64,000 nt of DNA, taken from NCBI RefSeq assembly GCF_026619415.1, contig NZ_JAOVZR010000001.1, forward strand, positions 496,001 through 560,000, given 5' to 3'. This document shows, one piece after another, positions 39,026-48,378 of this stretch. The position numbers and the translations under genes are program-made. Below the pieces are notes generated by a model. That model saw only the letters and a list, made by a program, of their open reading frames with translations. It made no database searches and had not been told where the DNA came from. Position 1 is the stretch's first letter. The number at the start of each line of letters is the position of its first letter. The DNA is from Hoeflea algicola. Its GTDB lineage: Bacteria; Pseudomonadota; Alphaproteobacteria; Rhizobiales; Rhizobiaceae.

Positions 39026-40858
39026 TTATGGATTGGCGGTTTTATCCCACCATGCCGGCAGATAGTAGCCATAAAGCGGCGGATCGCCTTCCGGGCCGAC
39101 GATGCGGCTGCGGTGCGCCATCCAGGACTTGCCGAGGTGGAAGGTCGGGATCACATAATAACCCGACAGCAGCACACGGTCATAGGCGCGCACGGCTGAG
39201 TGAAAGTCTTCGGCGCTGCGGGCGTTGAGAAGCGCATCGATGGCCGCGTCGACCGCCGGACTGGCAACCCCGGCGAAATTGAATGAGCCTTCACGGTCGC
39301 GCGAATCCGACCCCCAGCGGCCGAGTTGCTCGGTGCCGGGCGACAGCGACGAAGTGAAGGCTTTCATGATCATGTCATAGTCGAAGGTCTGCGAGCGCTG
39401 CTGGTACTGCGCGTCGTCGACGGTGCGGATTGCCATTTCGATGCCAAGCGCTGCCAGCGAACGCTGATAGGCGACAGCGAGCTTTTCCTGTCCTTCATTC
39501 TGGGTCATCAGCGCAAAACTGAACGGCTTGCCGGATGGATCCAGCAACTGGCCGCTGTCGATCCGGTAGCCCGCATCCTGCAGCAGCGTCAGCGCGGCGC
39601 GGCTGATCTTGCGATCACGGCCCGATCCATCGGAGACCGGCAATTGCCAGGTGCCGTTCATGATGTCGTCTGAAACCGTGTCGGGAAAGGGCGCCAGAAT
39701 TTCCCGCTCGCGCGCATCGGCAGGCTTGCCGTAGCTCGACAGATCCGATCCGTCCCAAAACGAATGGGTGCGCTTGTAGGTATTGTCGTAAAGGCTGCGA
39801 TTGGCCCATTCGAAATCGAACATCATGGCCAGCGCGCGCCGTACCCGTACATCCGCAAAAATCGGGCGGCGGGTGTTGAAGACGAAGCCATACATGCCCG
39901 AGGGTGTGCGGCGGTCATATTCCTCACGCAGGATGTCGCCGTTCTCGACCGCCGAAAAATCGTAGCCGCGGCTCCAGTTGGTAGCGCTGCCGTCGGGATA
40001 GACATCGAATACGCCTTTCTTGAAAGCTTCGAACTGGGCGGTCTCCGAAAGAAAATATTCGACCGAGATCTCGTCGTAATTGTCGATCCCGCGCTTGATC
40101 GGCAGGTCCTTGGCCCAGTAGTCCGGGCGCCGCGTGAAGGTGATGCGCTCGCCGGGCTTGATCTCGCTGATCAGATAGGGGCCGGAGCCGATCCCCGGTT
40201 CCAGTGTCGATTGGTCGAAATTCTCAGCATCGGTGGCGTGCTTTGGAAGCACTGGTGACAGTGATAGAATCAGCGGAAATTCCCGATTGGATGTCTCGTT
40301 GAAGGTGAAACGCACCGACAGATCCGAGATCTTTTCCATCTTGGCGACACGGTTAAGCCGGGTGCTGTAGGGCGGCCGTCCCTTGTCACGCAGCAATTCC
40401 ATGGTGAAGATCACGTCGTCGGCGGTAACCGGCTTGCCATCCGACCAGCGCGCCAGCGGGTTGAGATTGTACTGGATGAAGCTGCGCTCCTCGTCCCATT
40501 CAACGGATTCGGCCAGCAGGCCATAGAGCGTGAAGGGTTCATCCTGGGAGCGCTGCATCAGCGTCTCATAGATCAGATTGCCGTATTCCGGGTCGACCAC
40601 GCCGCGGGCGCTGGTGCGCATGCTTCTGACGATGAAGGGACGGACGCTGTCGAAACTGCCGACCACGCCATAGGCAATGCGCCCGCCCTTTGGGGCGTCC
40701 GGATTGACATAGGGCAGGTGCGTAAAATCTGCAGGTAACGCTGGTTCGCCATGCATGGCGATGGCATGCACCGGTTCGGCGCGCGTTTGCGAAACCAACG
40801 AGGGCGCAGCAATGAGGCTCGCGGCCAGGACAGAAAATGCTGCCAGCATTCGTTTCAT
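39026..40858 (-). CDS. ABC transporter substrate-binding protein, YejA-type (family 5)
   Basis: The 610-aa precursor has a Sec signal peptide (MKRMLAAFSVLAASLIAAP, cleavage around TRA, residue 27). The mature protein follows the family 5 peptide-binding fold: NPDAPKGGRIAYG near the start, WSDGKPVTADDVIFTMELLRD, SGPYLISEIKPGERITF, and a C-terminal WWDK tail. YejA-type proteins bind oligopeptides or microcin-like compounds. No permease or ATPase gene is next to it in this window, so its partners are elsewhere or it is an orphan. The DsbA-family gene follows it on the same strand. Confidence 0.9.
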   Translation of the reverse strand: MKRMLAAFSVLAASLIAAPSLVSQTRAEPVHAIAMHGEPALPADFTHLPYVNPDAPKGGRIAYGVVGSFDSVRPFIVRSMRTSARGVVDPEYGNLIYETLMQRSQDEPFTLYGLLAESVEWDEERSFIQYNLNPLARWSDGKPVTADDVIFTMELLRDKGRPPYSTRLNRVAKMEKISDLSVRFTFNETSNREFPLILSLSPVLPKHATDAENFDQSTLEPGIGSGPYLISEIKPGERITFTRRPDYWAKDLPIKRGIDNYDEISVEYFLSETAQFEAFKKGVFDVYPDGSATNWSRGYDFSAVENGDILREEYDRRTPSGMYGFVFNTRRPIFADVRVRRALAMMFDFEWANRSLYDNTYKRTHSFWDGSDLSSYGKPADAREREILAPFPDTVSDDIMNGTWQLPVSDGSGRDRKISRAALTLLQDAGYRIDSGQLLDPSGKPFSFALMTQNEGQEKLAVAYQRSLAALGIEMAIRTVDDAQYQQRSQTFDYDMIMKAFTSSLSPGTEQLGRWGSDSRDREGSFNFAGVASPAVDAAIDALLNARSAEDFHSAVRAYDRVLLSGYYVIPTFHLGKSWMAHRSRIVGPEGDPPLYGYYLPAWWDKTANP

Positions 40859-41142
40859 TGTCTATCCTTCCAGGATTGCAACCAGGGGCACCGGAGGCCG
40901 ATTCCCGTGGCGAGACTATACGCCAGCCGGGAACCAGACCACCGTATGGGCCCATTGCGGCCGATTTTTTACGGTTCATCGGGCCCGCGGGCTGGATATT
41001 GTGGGCATCCCGCGTTAACAGGTAGCCGAGAGAGCCTTGCTGTCGCCGCATTTTCAATCGAGAAGGCGCGACCGATGCACGATGACGCGGGAAACCGCGC
41101 GAACCGATTGGCGCCCCACGGGGCGTGTTTCAGGAGACTTGG

Positions 41143-41757
41143 ATGTCAATGAACGCCACCACGAAGACCGTTTTTGCAGCCGTCATGTCCGTCGGCCTCG
41201 CCGCTGCGTTCACGCCGGCCCCCGCATCGGCCCAGGGCGCGAACCAGGGTTGGTACAAGACCTGCACCAAGCAGGAAGACAATGATGTGTGCGTTGTGCA
41301 GAACATTGTCACAGCCCCCACCGGCCAGCTTCTTACCGCCATTGGCCTGATCAATGTGACCGGCAAGGTCAACCGCAAGATCCTTCAGATCACCGTGCCG
41401 ACCGCTCGCCTGATCCAGCCGGGCATCAATCTGCAGGTGGATGGCGGCCAGGCCCAGCGCGTCGAATACGCGATCTGCATGCCGGAAACCTGCGTTGCGG
41501 AAATCCTGCTGACCGACGCCATGATTGCTTCCTACAAGAAGGGTGGCGAATTGGTGCTGACTTCGGTCAACTATCAGCGCACGCCGAACCCGCTGAAAAT
41601 TTCGCTCGAAGGCTTTACCCAGGCGTGGGACGGCGATCCGGTCGCCCAGTCCGAACTTCAGGAACGTCAGCGTCTGCTGCAGGAAGAAATGACGAAGAAG
41701 GCCGACGAAGCGCGCAAGAAGCTCGAAGAAGCTCAGGCCGCCGCCAAAAAGAACTGA
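41143..41757 (+). CDS. invasion-associated locus B (IalB) family protein
   Basis: The 204-aa precursor has a Sec signal (TKTVFAAVMSVGLAAAF, cleavage after ASA). The mature part shows the IalB pattern WYKTCTKQEDNDVCVVQN with two cysteines, then YAICMPETCVAEILL, giving four cysteines that probably form disulphides. The C-terminal 40 residues form a charged helix (ELQERQRLLQEEMTKKADEA). Bartonella IalB is linked to erythrocyte invasion; in free-living rhizobia the role is unclear. An AGGAGA site favours MSMNATTK. Confidence 0.9.
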   Translation: MSMNATTKTVFAAVMSVGLAAAFTPAPASAQGANQGWYKTCTKQEDNDVCVVQNIVTAPTGQLLTAIGLINVTGKVNRKILQITVPTARLIQPGINLQVDGGQAQRVEYAICMPETCVAEILLTDAMIASYKKGGELVLTSVNYQRTPNPLKISLEGFTQAWDGDPVAQSELQERQRLLQEEMTKKADEARKKLEEAQAAAKKN

Positions 41758-41780
41758 TTTCAGCAAGGTCTCGACCATCA

Positions 41781-41812
41781 AGCCCGGATGCGCCAGCGCC
41801 TCCGGGCTTTTT
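41781..41812 (+). terminator. intrinsic terminator after the IalB gene
   Basis: AGCCCGGA (41781-41788) pairs with TCCGGGCT (41801-41808) around a 12-nt loop and runs into a T5 tract, 23 nt after the stop. Confidence 0.8.
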
Positions 41813-41996
41813 CGTAGCTGCTAACTGAGAAAAGTGCTGGCGGGGCTTGATCACATTCCGCTTTAACACCGGAATCGTGGTGATCTCGATTTGAGCGCTG
41901 AACCCTTAATTGCCGGTCCGGCGTACATCTCTGCCTGTGCTTCGCAACACCCAATCCGGCTCGATTTGAGTTCGCTCATCCCGCTCATAGCGACCG

Positions 41997-42326
41997 TTAG
42001 TGGCTGATGCGTTCCTTGGGACGATAGAGGCCATCGACCTGCGCGTCGAAGAAATCGGCCAGATGGGGATGGCGCAACGGTTTGGTGTTGTCATCGTCGA
42101 GCAGGTTTTGCTCCGATACATAGGCCACGTATTCGGTGTCGTCGTTTTCCGCCAGCAGATGATAGAACGGCTGATCCTTGCGGGGCCGCACATTTTCGGG
42201 AATGGCATTCCACCATTCTTCGCTGTTGGCAAAGACCGGATCGACATCAAAAATAACGCCGCGGAACGGGAAGACCCGGTGCTTGACGACCTGGCCGATT
42301 TGGAATTTTGCAAGTTTGAACGACAT
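41997..42326 (-). CDS. hspQ: heat shock protein HspQ
   Basis: The 109-aa protein matches the HspQ (hemimethylated-DNA-binding/YccV) family: KFQIGQVVKHRVFPFRGVIFDVDPVF, then QPFYHLLAE and AYVSEQNLL. In E. coli HspQ is a heat-induced adaptor and substrate of Lon and affects DnaA stability. The start MSFKLAKFQIGQ has an AAAGGAAAAAAG site. It diverges from the AEC transporter. Confidence 0.93.
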   Translation of the reverse strand: MSFKLAKFQIGQVVKHRVFPFRGVIFDVDPVFANSEEWWNAIPENVRPRKDQPFYHLLAENDDTEYVAYVSEQNLLDDDNTKPLRHPHLADFFDAQVDGLYRPKERISH

Positions 42327-42476
42327 GTCTTTTTTCCTTTGGCCTCTAAAGATGGGGTATTTGACGAAAAGATCAAGTTTCCGGCCTTGACGGAACCGGA
42401 CGGGGAACCTAGCCCGGGGTGGCGGCTCCTCCCGAAAACCGTTGCATCAATCAACCCGCGAACACGAGCGTAATTC

Positions 42477-43442
42477 ATGGCGGAAATCACAGGTCTGGTG
42501 CTGCCCTTCTTCGGCTTGATCCTGCTCGGCTATATCACCGCGCGCATTACCAAGCAGCCGGAAGTGGCGATGGGGTGGCTCAACACCTTCATCATTTACG
42601 TGTCATTGCCGGCTCTGTTCTTCAAATTGCTCTCGCGAACCCCGATCGAACAGCTGGCGCGCTGGGACTACGTGCTGACCAGCATGGTGGTCACCTATAC
42701 GATATTTGCGCTGGTATTCGCCGCCAGCATCCTGATACGCCGCGCGGCGATCGGCGAAGCTACCGTGCAGGGGCTGGCCGGAGCCTATGGCAATATTGGT
42801 TATATGGGCCCCGGAATTGCCATCCTGGCCTTCGGCGAACAGGCCGCCGTACCGGTGGCGCTTATCTTCTGCTTTGAAAACATCATGCATTTCACCATCG
42901 CGCCGATGATGATGGCTCTTGCTGGTGGCGACAAGCGCGGTCCCGCAGCACTGGCGCTCGGGGTAGTGCGCAAGATTGCCTTTCACCCGTTCATTCTTGC
43001 CACTGCGGTGGGCGTTGCCGCCGCCGCGCTGCATTTCACACCGCCGCTGCCGGTCACCCGGCTGATCGATTATCTGGCCCAGGCCGCGGCCCCTTGTGCG
43101 CTGTTTGCTATGGGCGTGACGCTGGCGTTACGACCGCTCAAGCGGATTCCGGTGGAACTCGGTTTCATCGTGCCGATGAAGCTGATCGTGCACCCGGTGC
43201 TGATGTATGTGGGGCTGAGCGCGGTCGGCGATTTCGAACCGGTCTGGGTCTACACAGCGGTGCTGCTGGCCTCGCTGCCAACAGCAACCAACGTGTTCGT
43301 GATCGCGCAGCAATATTCGACCTGGGTCGAGCGCGCTTCCGCCACCGTTCTGGTCACCACGGTGGCAAGTGTTGCTACGGTCTCGACGCTGTTGTGGCTG
43401 ATCACCAGTGCAACGCTACCGCCCGACCTGTTCCCGGGTTGA
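42477..43442 (+). CDS. AEC-family transporter (auxin efflux carrier type)
   Basis: The 321-aa membrane protein has about ten helices in two inverted halves. Features include LPALFFKLLSRTP in the first half, GAYGNIGYMGPGIAI and the second-half segment ALFAMGVTLALRP. The family exports or imports organic anions such as malate or auxin; the substrate here is unknown. The 3' end overlaps the end of the convergent UbiH-family gene by 27 bp. Confidence 0.88.
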   Translation: MAEITGLVLPFFGLILLGYITARITKQPEVAMGWLNTFIIYVSLPALFFKLLSRTPIEQLARWDYVLTSMVVTYTIFALVFAASILIRRAAIGEATVQGLAGAYGNIGYMGPGIAILAFGEQAAVPVALIFCFENIMHFTIAPMMMALAGGDKRGPAALALGVVRKIAFHPFILATAVGVAAAALHFTPPLPVTRLIDYLAQAAAPCALFAMGVTLALRPLKRIPVELGFIVPMKLIVHPVLMYVGLSAVGDFEPVWVYTAVLLASLPTATNVFVIAQQYSTWVERASATVLVTTVASVATVSTLLWLITSATLPPDLFPG

Positions 43443-44629
43443 CGCTGTATCCGGCGTGCGGGCGTTCTTGCGCCAGCCCGGGGTCATGCCCTGGCGCATC
43501 GCCAGCAGCCTCAGTGGGCCAATCGCCGAAAGCGCCGCCAGCCCGCCGGCGCGCAGCGCCTGCATCGGCAGAAACGAACTCAACAACGCCCTGTTCAAGA
43601 GGTCGACGCCGGCGGTCCGGCTGGTGACATCAAACCTGCGCTGACGGTTGAAGGCGGTGACGGCCTCAGTGGCGTGTTCGGGGCCACCAGCCTCGGCGAG
43701 CGACGTGATCGCCTGCATGATATCGCGCAGCCCGAGATTGAGGCCTTGCGCACCGATCGGGGAAAGGCGTGGCCGGTCTCGCCGACCAGCATGGTTCTGC
43801 CGATGCCGAATTTCTCGGCAATCAGGCTCGATAGCGGCCAGGCCTGAATGCCGTCCTCGACCCCGACTGACCCGAGAATGGAGCACATTCGTGCCTCCAC
43901 CTCGGCATTGAGGCGTTCGCGCGGCCAGGCCAGGATTTCGTCGACCTGATCGGGCTTGACTGCCCAGACCAGACTGGAGCGTCGCCCGGGCAGGGGAACT
44001 TGAGTGAATGGACCGCGCTCGGTGTGAAATTCGGTGGAGGTGTCGGCATGGTCGAGACGATGGGAAAAATTCATTACCAGCGCCGATTGCGGATAGGACC
44101 AGGTCTTGACCTTGATGCCGACTGCTTCGCGCAGGGTGGATTTGCGGCCATCGGCGGCAAGCGCTGCGCTGGCGTCGATCCGGGTTCCATCGGCGAGCGT
44201 CAGGGTGACCGCGTTATCGGATTGGCTGGCCTCCACGAGCGGACTTTCAAATCGCTCAACCAGGGCAGCTTCCCCGATAGCAACCTGTAGCGCCTCGAAC
44301 AACGGCTTGTTGGGGATGTTGTAGCCAAAGGCGTCCAAATCGATCTCGGAGGCTTGAAATGACACCGGCGGCGCGCGCAACAACCGGGTGGTCCCGTCAA
44401 GAATGCGCATGGTGCGCAGCGGTGCCGAAACCGGCCGGACACTCTCCCAGATGCCTAAATTCGTGAGCAGATCGATTGATTCCGACAGCAAGGCGGTGGT
44501 GCGTTGGTCTTGCCGCGGCGGCGGCGGCGCGATGAAGGCCACCCGCCATCCCTTGGCAGCCGCAGCCAGTGCTGCGACTGATCCGGCCAGGCCGCCGCCT
44601 ACGACGGCGATATCATGCTGTAGCTGCAT
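43416..44629 (-). pseudogene. UbiH/UbiF-family FAD-dependent hydroxylase, apparent 1-nt frameshift
   Basis: The N-terminal part (from MQLQHDIAVVGGGLAGSVAA, an FAD-binding GxGxxG) reads in one frame to MLVGETGHAFP. The conserved family motif then continues as PIGAQGLNLGLRD in another frame to the stop at 43416. One C is missing from the C run at 43759-43762 (minus strand); restoring it gives about 404 aa, the usual length. Such enzymes hydroxylate the ubiquinone ring. All downstream sequence is well conserved, so a sequencing error is at least as likely as a real mutation. A GAAGGG site supports the start at 44629. Confidence 0.85.
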
Positions 44630-44724
44630 ATGTTTTACCCTTCGGACCTTCATTGGCGATTGCGCTTGAAGTACATGTTCCCTTACATCTTGGGAGCAAC
44701 GAACTCCATGGGATCATTTGGCGC

Positions 44725-45657
44725 ATGTTTACGCCGTCCGGCAACCCCGACCCGCTTGAAGGCCGGTTCGATCATCTCGATCGGTCGGGCCAGACCATTG
44801 CCACGCTGAGCCGAAAGCCGTTGTGGCTGGTCATGGCGATGGCGATCCTCACGACGGCGATTGCCTGGTGGTTGCTGCTGTCGATGGCAGGGGCCGTCGC
44901 CGGATTCGAAGGGTCTGCGCGCCCGTTGGGGCCCGGGATGTCGTTGATTGCCCGGTTCCTTCCGGTCGATTCTGGATCGTTTGCGGCCAGGATCGCTGAT
45001 CTGTGCCTGTCAGCCGATTCCGGAGCGCTGCTTTCGGGCGGCGGGACGATTGGGATTTATCTGGCGCTGGTGATGATGTGGACCGCGATGGCGGCGGCAA
45101 TGATGCTGCCGACTGCTGCGCCGATGATTCGCACCTATTCCGAGATCGCTGACACCGCCGCCGCACGCGGCGATCCTGTGGTTCACCCGCTGGTGTTGGC
45201 CTCGGGCTACCTTTTTGTCTGGAGTCTTGCCGCTATCCTTTTCGCCTCAGCCCAGATGACGGTGACATCGTTTACCGGCACTACTGCGGCCGAGCCGGTC
45301 AAGGGCGTGGTGGCGGGGTTGATCCTCTTTGGCGCGGGCGCCTATCAATTCACACCGCTGAAGGAGGCCTGCCTGAGCAAGTGCCGCAATCCGTTCACCA
45401 CGCTGTTTGCGCGCTGGCGCTCGAGCACTCTGGGCGTGTTCCGGTTGGGCATGGAGCAGGGAGTATGGTGCCTCGGCTGCTGCTGGGCCATGATGTTGAT
45501 CATGCTTGCAGTGGGCAGCATGAATGTGGTCTGGATGGCGGCGCTAACCCTGTTTACGTTTGTCGAAAAAACAGGAACCGGTCGGGTGACAAGTCGCCTC
45601 GGCGGCGCGATAGTGAGTTTTTGGGGCGTGGCGCTGATTTGGAGCGCGGTGAACTGA
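44725..45657 (+). CDS. DUF2182 integral membrane protein, predicted metal-binding
   Basis: The 310-aa protein has about seven membrane segments. Hallmarks of the DUF2182 family are MMWTAMAAAMMLPTAAPMI (about residues 117-135), AYQFTPLKEACLSKCRNP with Cys216 and Cys220, and GVWCLGCCWAMM with Cys249, Cys252 and Cys253. The clustered cysteines beside the membrane suggest metal or thiol chemistry, which is inference. I start at MFTPSGNPDP; an in-frame reading back to 44569 overlaps the divergent UbiH gene. The DUF1326 gene follows after 14 nt. No function is established as far as I know. Confidence 0.85.
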   Translation: MFTPSGNPDPLEGRFDHLDRSGQTIATLSRKPLWLVMAMAILTTAIAWWLLLSMAGAVAGFEGSARPLGPGMSLIARFLPVDSGSFAARIADLCLSADSGALLSGGGTIGIYLALVMMWTAMAAAMMLPTAAPMIRTYSEIADTAAARGDPVVHPLVLASGYLFVWSLAAILFASAQMTVTSFTGTTAAEPVKGVVAGLILFGAGAYQFTPLKEACLSKCRNPFTTLFARWRSSTLGVFRLGMEQGVWCLGCCWAMMLIMLAVGSMNVVWMAALTLFTFVEKTGTGRVTSRLGGAIVSFWGVALIWSAVN

Positions 45658-45671
45658 TGCGGGAGACATGA

Positions 45672-46289
45672 ATGGCTGATGTGGAATGGGCCTTGAAGGG
45701 CGAATTGGTGCTGTCGTGCAATTGCACCGTGTTTTGCCCCTGCGTGATATCGCTAGGCCAGCATCCCCCGACCGAAGGCTACTGCCAGACCTGGGCCGGC
45801 TTCCGCGTGGATAACGGCTATTATGGCGACACCGACCTTTCCGGGCTCAATCTCGGCCTGATCATGGAAATTCCGGGCTATATGAGTCGCGGCAACTGGA
45901 CCGCGGGTCTGTTTGTCGACAAGCGCGCGTCGATCTACGCAACCAAGGCCTTCACCAAGATTTTCACCGGCAAGGCCGGTGGCACGACCGGGCTGTTGTC
46001 GATCCTCGTAGGCAATTTTCTGGGCGTTCAGCAAGTGCCGATCAGCTATGAGGTCGAGGACAAGAAGAGGATCGTCAAGATTCCCAAGATCATCGACGGC
46101 GTGGTCTCGCCGATTCCCGGCAGGAAACATGGCGAGGACACGGTGATCTCCAATTCTGAATACTGGATTGCACCGGAAATCATCGTCGCCAAGTCGGAGC
46201 GCTCGAAGATGCGCGCCTTTGGCCGCAACTGGAATTTTGCCGGGCGTTCGGCAGAAATCTGCGCACTCGACTGGAGCGGCCCCAATTAG
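45672..46289 (+). CDS. DUF1326 domain protein with CNCxxxCPC motif
   Basis: The 205-aa soluble protein has a strikingly cysteine-rich start, CNCTVFCPC (Cys16, 18, 22 and 24), with another cysteine in GYCQTW. The rest is beta-rich, without membrane segments or a signal peptide. DUF1326 is an uncharacterised family. The pairing with a DUF2182 gene, each with cysteine clusters, points to one metal-handling or redox unit. A GGGAGAC site precedes the start. pcs follows after 36 nt. Confidence 0.88.
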   Translation: MADVEWALKGELVLSCNCTVFCPCVISLGQHPPTEGYCQTWAGFRVDNGYYGDTDLSGLNLGLIMEIPGYMSRGNWTAGLFVDKRASIYATKAFTKIFTGKAGGTTGLLSILVGNFLGVQQVPISYEVEDKKRIVKIPKIIDGVVSPIPGRKHGEDTVISNSEYWIAPEIIVAKSERSKMRAFGRNWNFAGRSAEICALDWSGPN

Positions 46290-46325
46290 GGCCTCCGGTC
46301 GCTGGTCGAGGAGGGCATAGGCGGC

Positions 46326-47063
46326 ATGAAACTTCCATTCAAATACCGCCGCGTGCCTTATGCGGAGATTCGCGCATTCTCGGTTCACATCCTGACCGCC
46401 AGTGGCTCGTTCATGGCGTTTCTGGCGCTGGTGGCGGCTGCCGAGGGTCGGTTCATCGATCTGTGGTGGTGGCTCGGCGTTGCGCTGCTGATTGACGGCA
46501 TTGACGGGCCGATCGCCCGCAAGCTCAATGTCAAGGAAGTGCTGCCGAACTGGTCAGGCGTCATGCTCGACAACGTCATCGATTATGTCACCTATGTGCT
46601 GATTCCTGCGTTTGCGCTGTATCAGAGCGGCATGATCGGCGAACCGCTATCGTTTGTCGCTGCCGGACTGATCGTCATGTCGAGCGCGATCTATTACGCC
46701 GACACGGGCATGAAAACCGAAGAAAATTTCTTCTCCGGGTTCCCTGTGGTCTGGAACATGCTGGTGTTCACGCTGTTTGTCATCAATGCCTCCGAAACGG
46801 TGGCGTTTCTGATCGTACTGGCGGCGGTGATCATGACATTCCTGCCGATCTTCTTTCTGCATCCGGTGCGGGTGATACGGCTCAGACCAGTGAACCTGAC
46901 CATTTTTTCGGTCTGGTCGGTGCTGTCTGGCTATGCATTGCTGCTGCATTTCGAAAGCCCGGATTGGCTGATGTGGGCGGTGATGCTGACTGGCGCCTAT
47001 TTGTTTGTGATTGGCGGGGTCATGCAGATGTTCCCCGCACTCGGCCGCCGTCCGCCGGCCTGA
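46326..47063 (+). CDS. pcs: phosphatidylcholine synthase
   Basis: The 245-aa membrane enzyme condenses CDP-diacylglycerol with choline to make phosphatidylcholine in one step, a pathway typical of rhizobia and relatives. The CDP-alcohol phosphotransferase motif DG-x2-AR-...-G-x3-D-x3-D is visible as DGPIARKLNVKEV and GVMLDNVID (about residues 61-83). Seven or so helices span the rest. It sits between the DUF1326 and quinone oxidoreductase genes, probably in one operon. Confidence 0.93.
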   Translation: MKLPFKYRRVPYAEIRAFSVHILTASGSFMAFLALVAAAEGRFIDLWWWLGVALLIDGIDGPIARKLNVKEVLPNWSGVMLDNVIDYVTYVLIPAFALYQSGMIGEPLSFVAAGLIVMSSAIYYADTGMKTEENFFSGFPVVWNMLVFTLFVINASETVAFLIVLAAVIMTFLPIFFLHPVRVIRLRPVNLTIFSVWSVLSGYALLLHFESPDWLMWAVMLTGAYLFVIGGVMQMFPALGRRPPA

Positions 47064-47104
47064 GCAAGATCTGTGCGGACGATACTTCCAGGGAGAATGG
47101 TGAG

Positions 47105-48079
47105 ATGAAAGCAATCGTGGTGTCCAGTCATGGCGGTCCCGAGGTTCTCGAATGGCGCGACCATCCGGTCGGCGATCCGGGGCCGGGCGAGGTCCGGATC
47201 AGGCACGAGGCGGTGGGACTCAATTTCATCGATGTCTATTTCCGAACCGGGCTCTACCCGGCGCCCAACGGCCTGCCGCTGGTGCCCGGCAATGAAGCCG
47301 TCGGCGTCATCACCGCCGTTGGCGAAGGTGTTTCGACATTGAAGCAAGGCGATCGGGTTGCCTATGTCGGGCCGCTCGGCGCCTATGCCGAAGAGCGCGT
47401 GATCCTCGCCGATCGTTTGGTCAAAATCCCCGACAGCATCGAGTTTGATATTGCAGCTGCGATGATGCTCAAGGGAATGACGGCCGAATATTTGCTCCGG
47501 CGCACATTCGAGGTCAAAGCTGGCGACACGATCCTGTTTCATGCCGCTGCCGGCGGTGTCGGCCTGATTGCCGGTCAATGGGCCAAGGCGCTTGGCGCCA
47601 CCGTGATCGGCACAGTCGGCTCGTCGGAGAAGGCGGCGCTGGCTTCGGCCAACGGCTATGATCATGTAATCAACTACCGCACCGAGGATTTTGTTGGCCG
47701 GGTCAAGGAGATCACCGGCGGCAAGGGCGCCGATGTGGTTTATGATTCGGTGGGCAAGGATACGTTTCCCGGATCGCTCGATTGCCTGCGACCACGCGGC
47801 TTGTGGGTGAGCTTCGGCCAGTCGTCAGGTCCGATTGGTCCGATCGATTTCGGCATTTTGGCAAAGAAAGGCTCGCTGTTTGCGACCCGGCCGTCGGTGT
47901 TCACCTACACTGCAAGCCGCGCAGATCTCGAAACGTCGGCACAATCGCTGTTTGACGTTGTTTCGCGTGGCATTGTGAAAATAGGTGTCAATCAGCGCTA
48001 CCCGCTCGCCGAGGCAGCCCGCGCCCATGCCGATCTGGAAGCCCGCAAGACCACCGGCACCACCGTTCTGACCCTCTGA
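47105..48079 (+). CDS. qor: zinc-independent NADPH:quinone oxidoreductase
   Basis: The 324-aa MDR-family protein has the substrate domain (GLNFIDVYFRTGLYP, VPGNEAVGVI) and the NADPH-binding motif HAAAGGVGLIAGQWAKALGA (about residues 145-170). It lacks the zinc-binding cysteines of alcohol dehydrogenases. It reduces quinones or related enones. The ATG at 47105 is chosen over an in-frame start inside pcs; GGGAGAATGGTGAG precedes it. It ends the DUF2182-DUF1326-pcs-qor gene set. Confidence 0.9.
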   Translation: MKAIVVSSHGGPEVLEWRDHPVGDPGPGEVRIRHEAVGLNFIDVYFRTGLYPAPNGLPLVPGNEAVGVITAVGEGVSTLKQGDRVAYVGPLGAYAEERVILADRLVKIPDSIEFDIAAAMMLKGMTAEYLLRRTFEVKAGDTILFHAAAGGVGLIAGQWAKALGATVIGTVGSSEKAALASANGYDHVINYRTEDFVGRVKEITGGKGADVVYDSVGKDTFPGSLDCLRPRGLWVSFGQSSGPIGPIDFGILAKKGSLFATRPSVFTYTASRADLETSAQSLFDVVSRGIVKIGVNQRYPLAEAARAHADLEARKTTGTTVLTL

Positions 48080-48137
48080 ATCAGGCGGAACTCACCGGCG
48101 TCTGGTTTGAAACACTCGTAGGGGAAAGTTGAAAAGC

Positions 48138-48158
48138 AAAGGCGGCCATTGCCTTTTT
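48138..48158 (+). terminator. candidate terminator after qor
   Basis: AAAGGC (48138-48143) can pair with GCCTTT (48151-48156) around a 7-nt loop, followed by two more T residues. The stem is short and AT-rich in part, so confidence is moderate. The rest of the spacer up to 48378 holds no gene. Confidence 0.45.
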
Positions 48159-48378
48159 CGGAAGATCGGAAATTCCCATCCGTTGAAAATATTCGGAATT
48201 TTCGATCCCGTAGCTCTTGTGCGGCGCACAAATATTTCGTTTGATAGCGGTTCGCATTGCCCGTCGGATGGCCGCCGGTCCCTTGAATTTGTGGATCATA
48301 TGGTGGAGCGTGTTTTCGCACTTACGGGAGGAGCGCCGCATTTGGCGAAGCTGGCAAGTGCAGATTTCAGGGGGTGAC

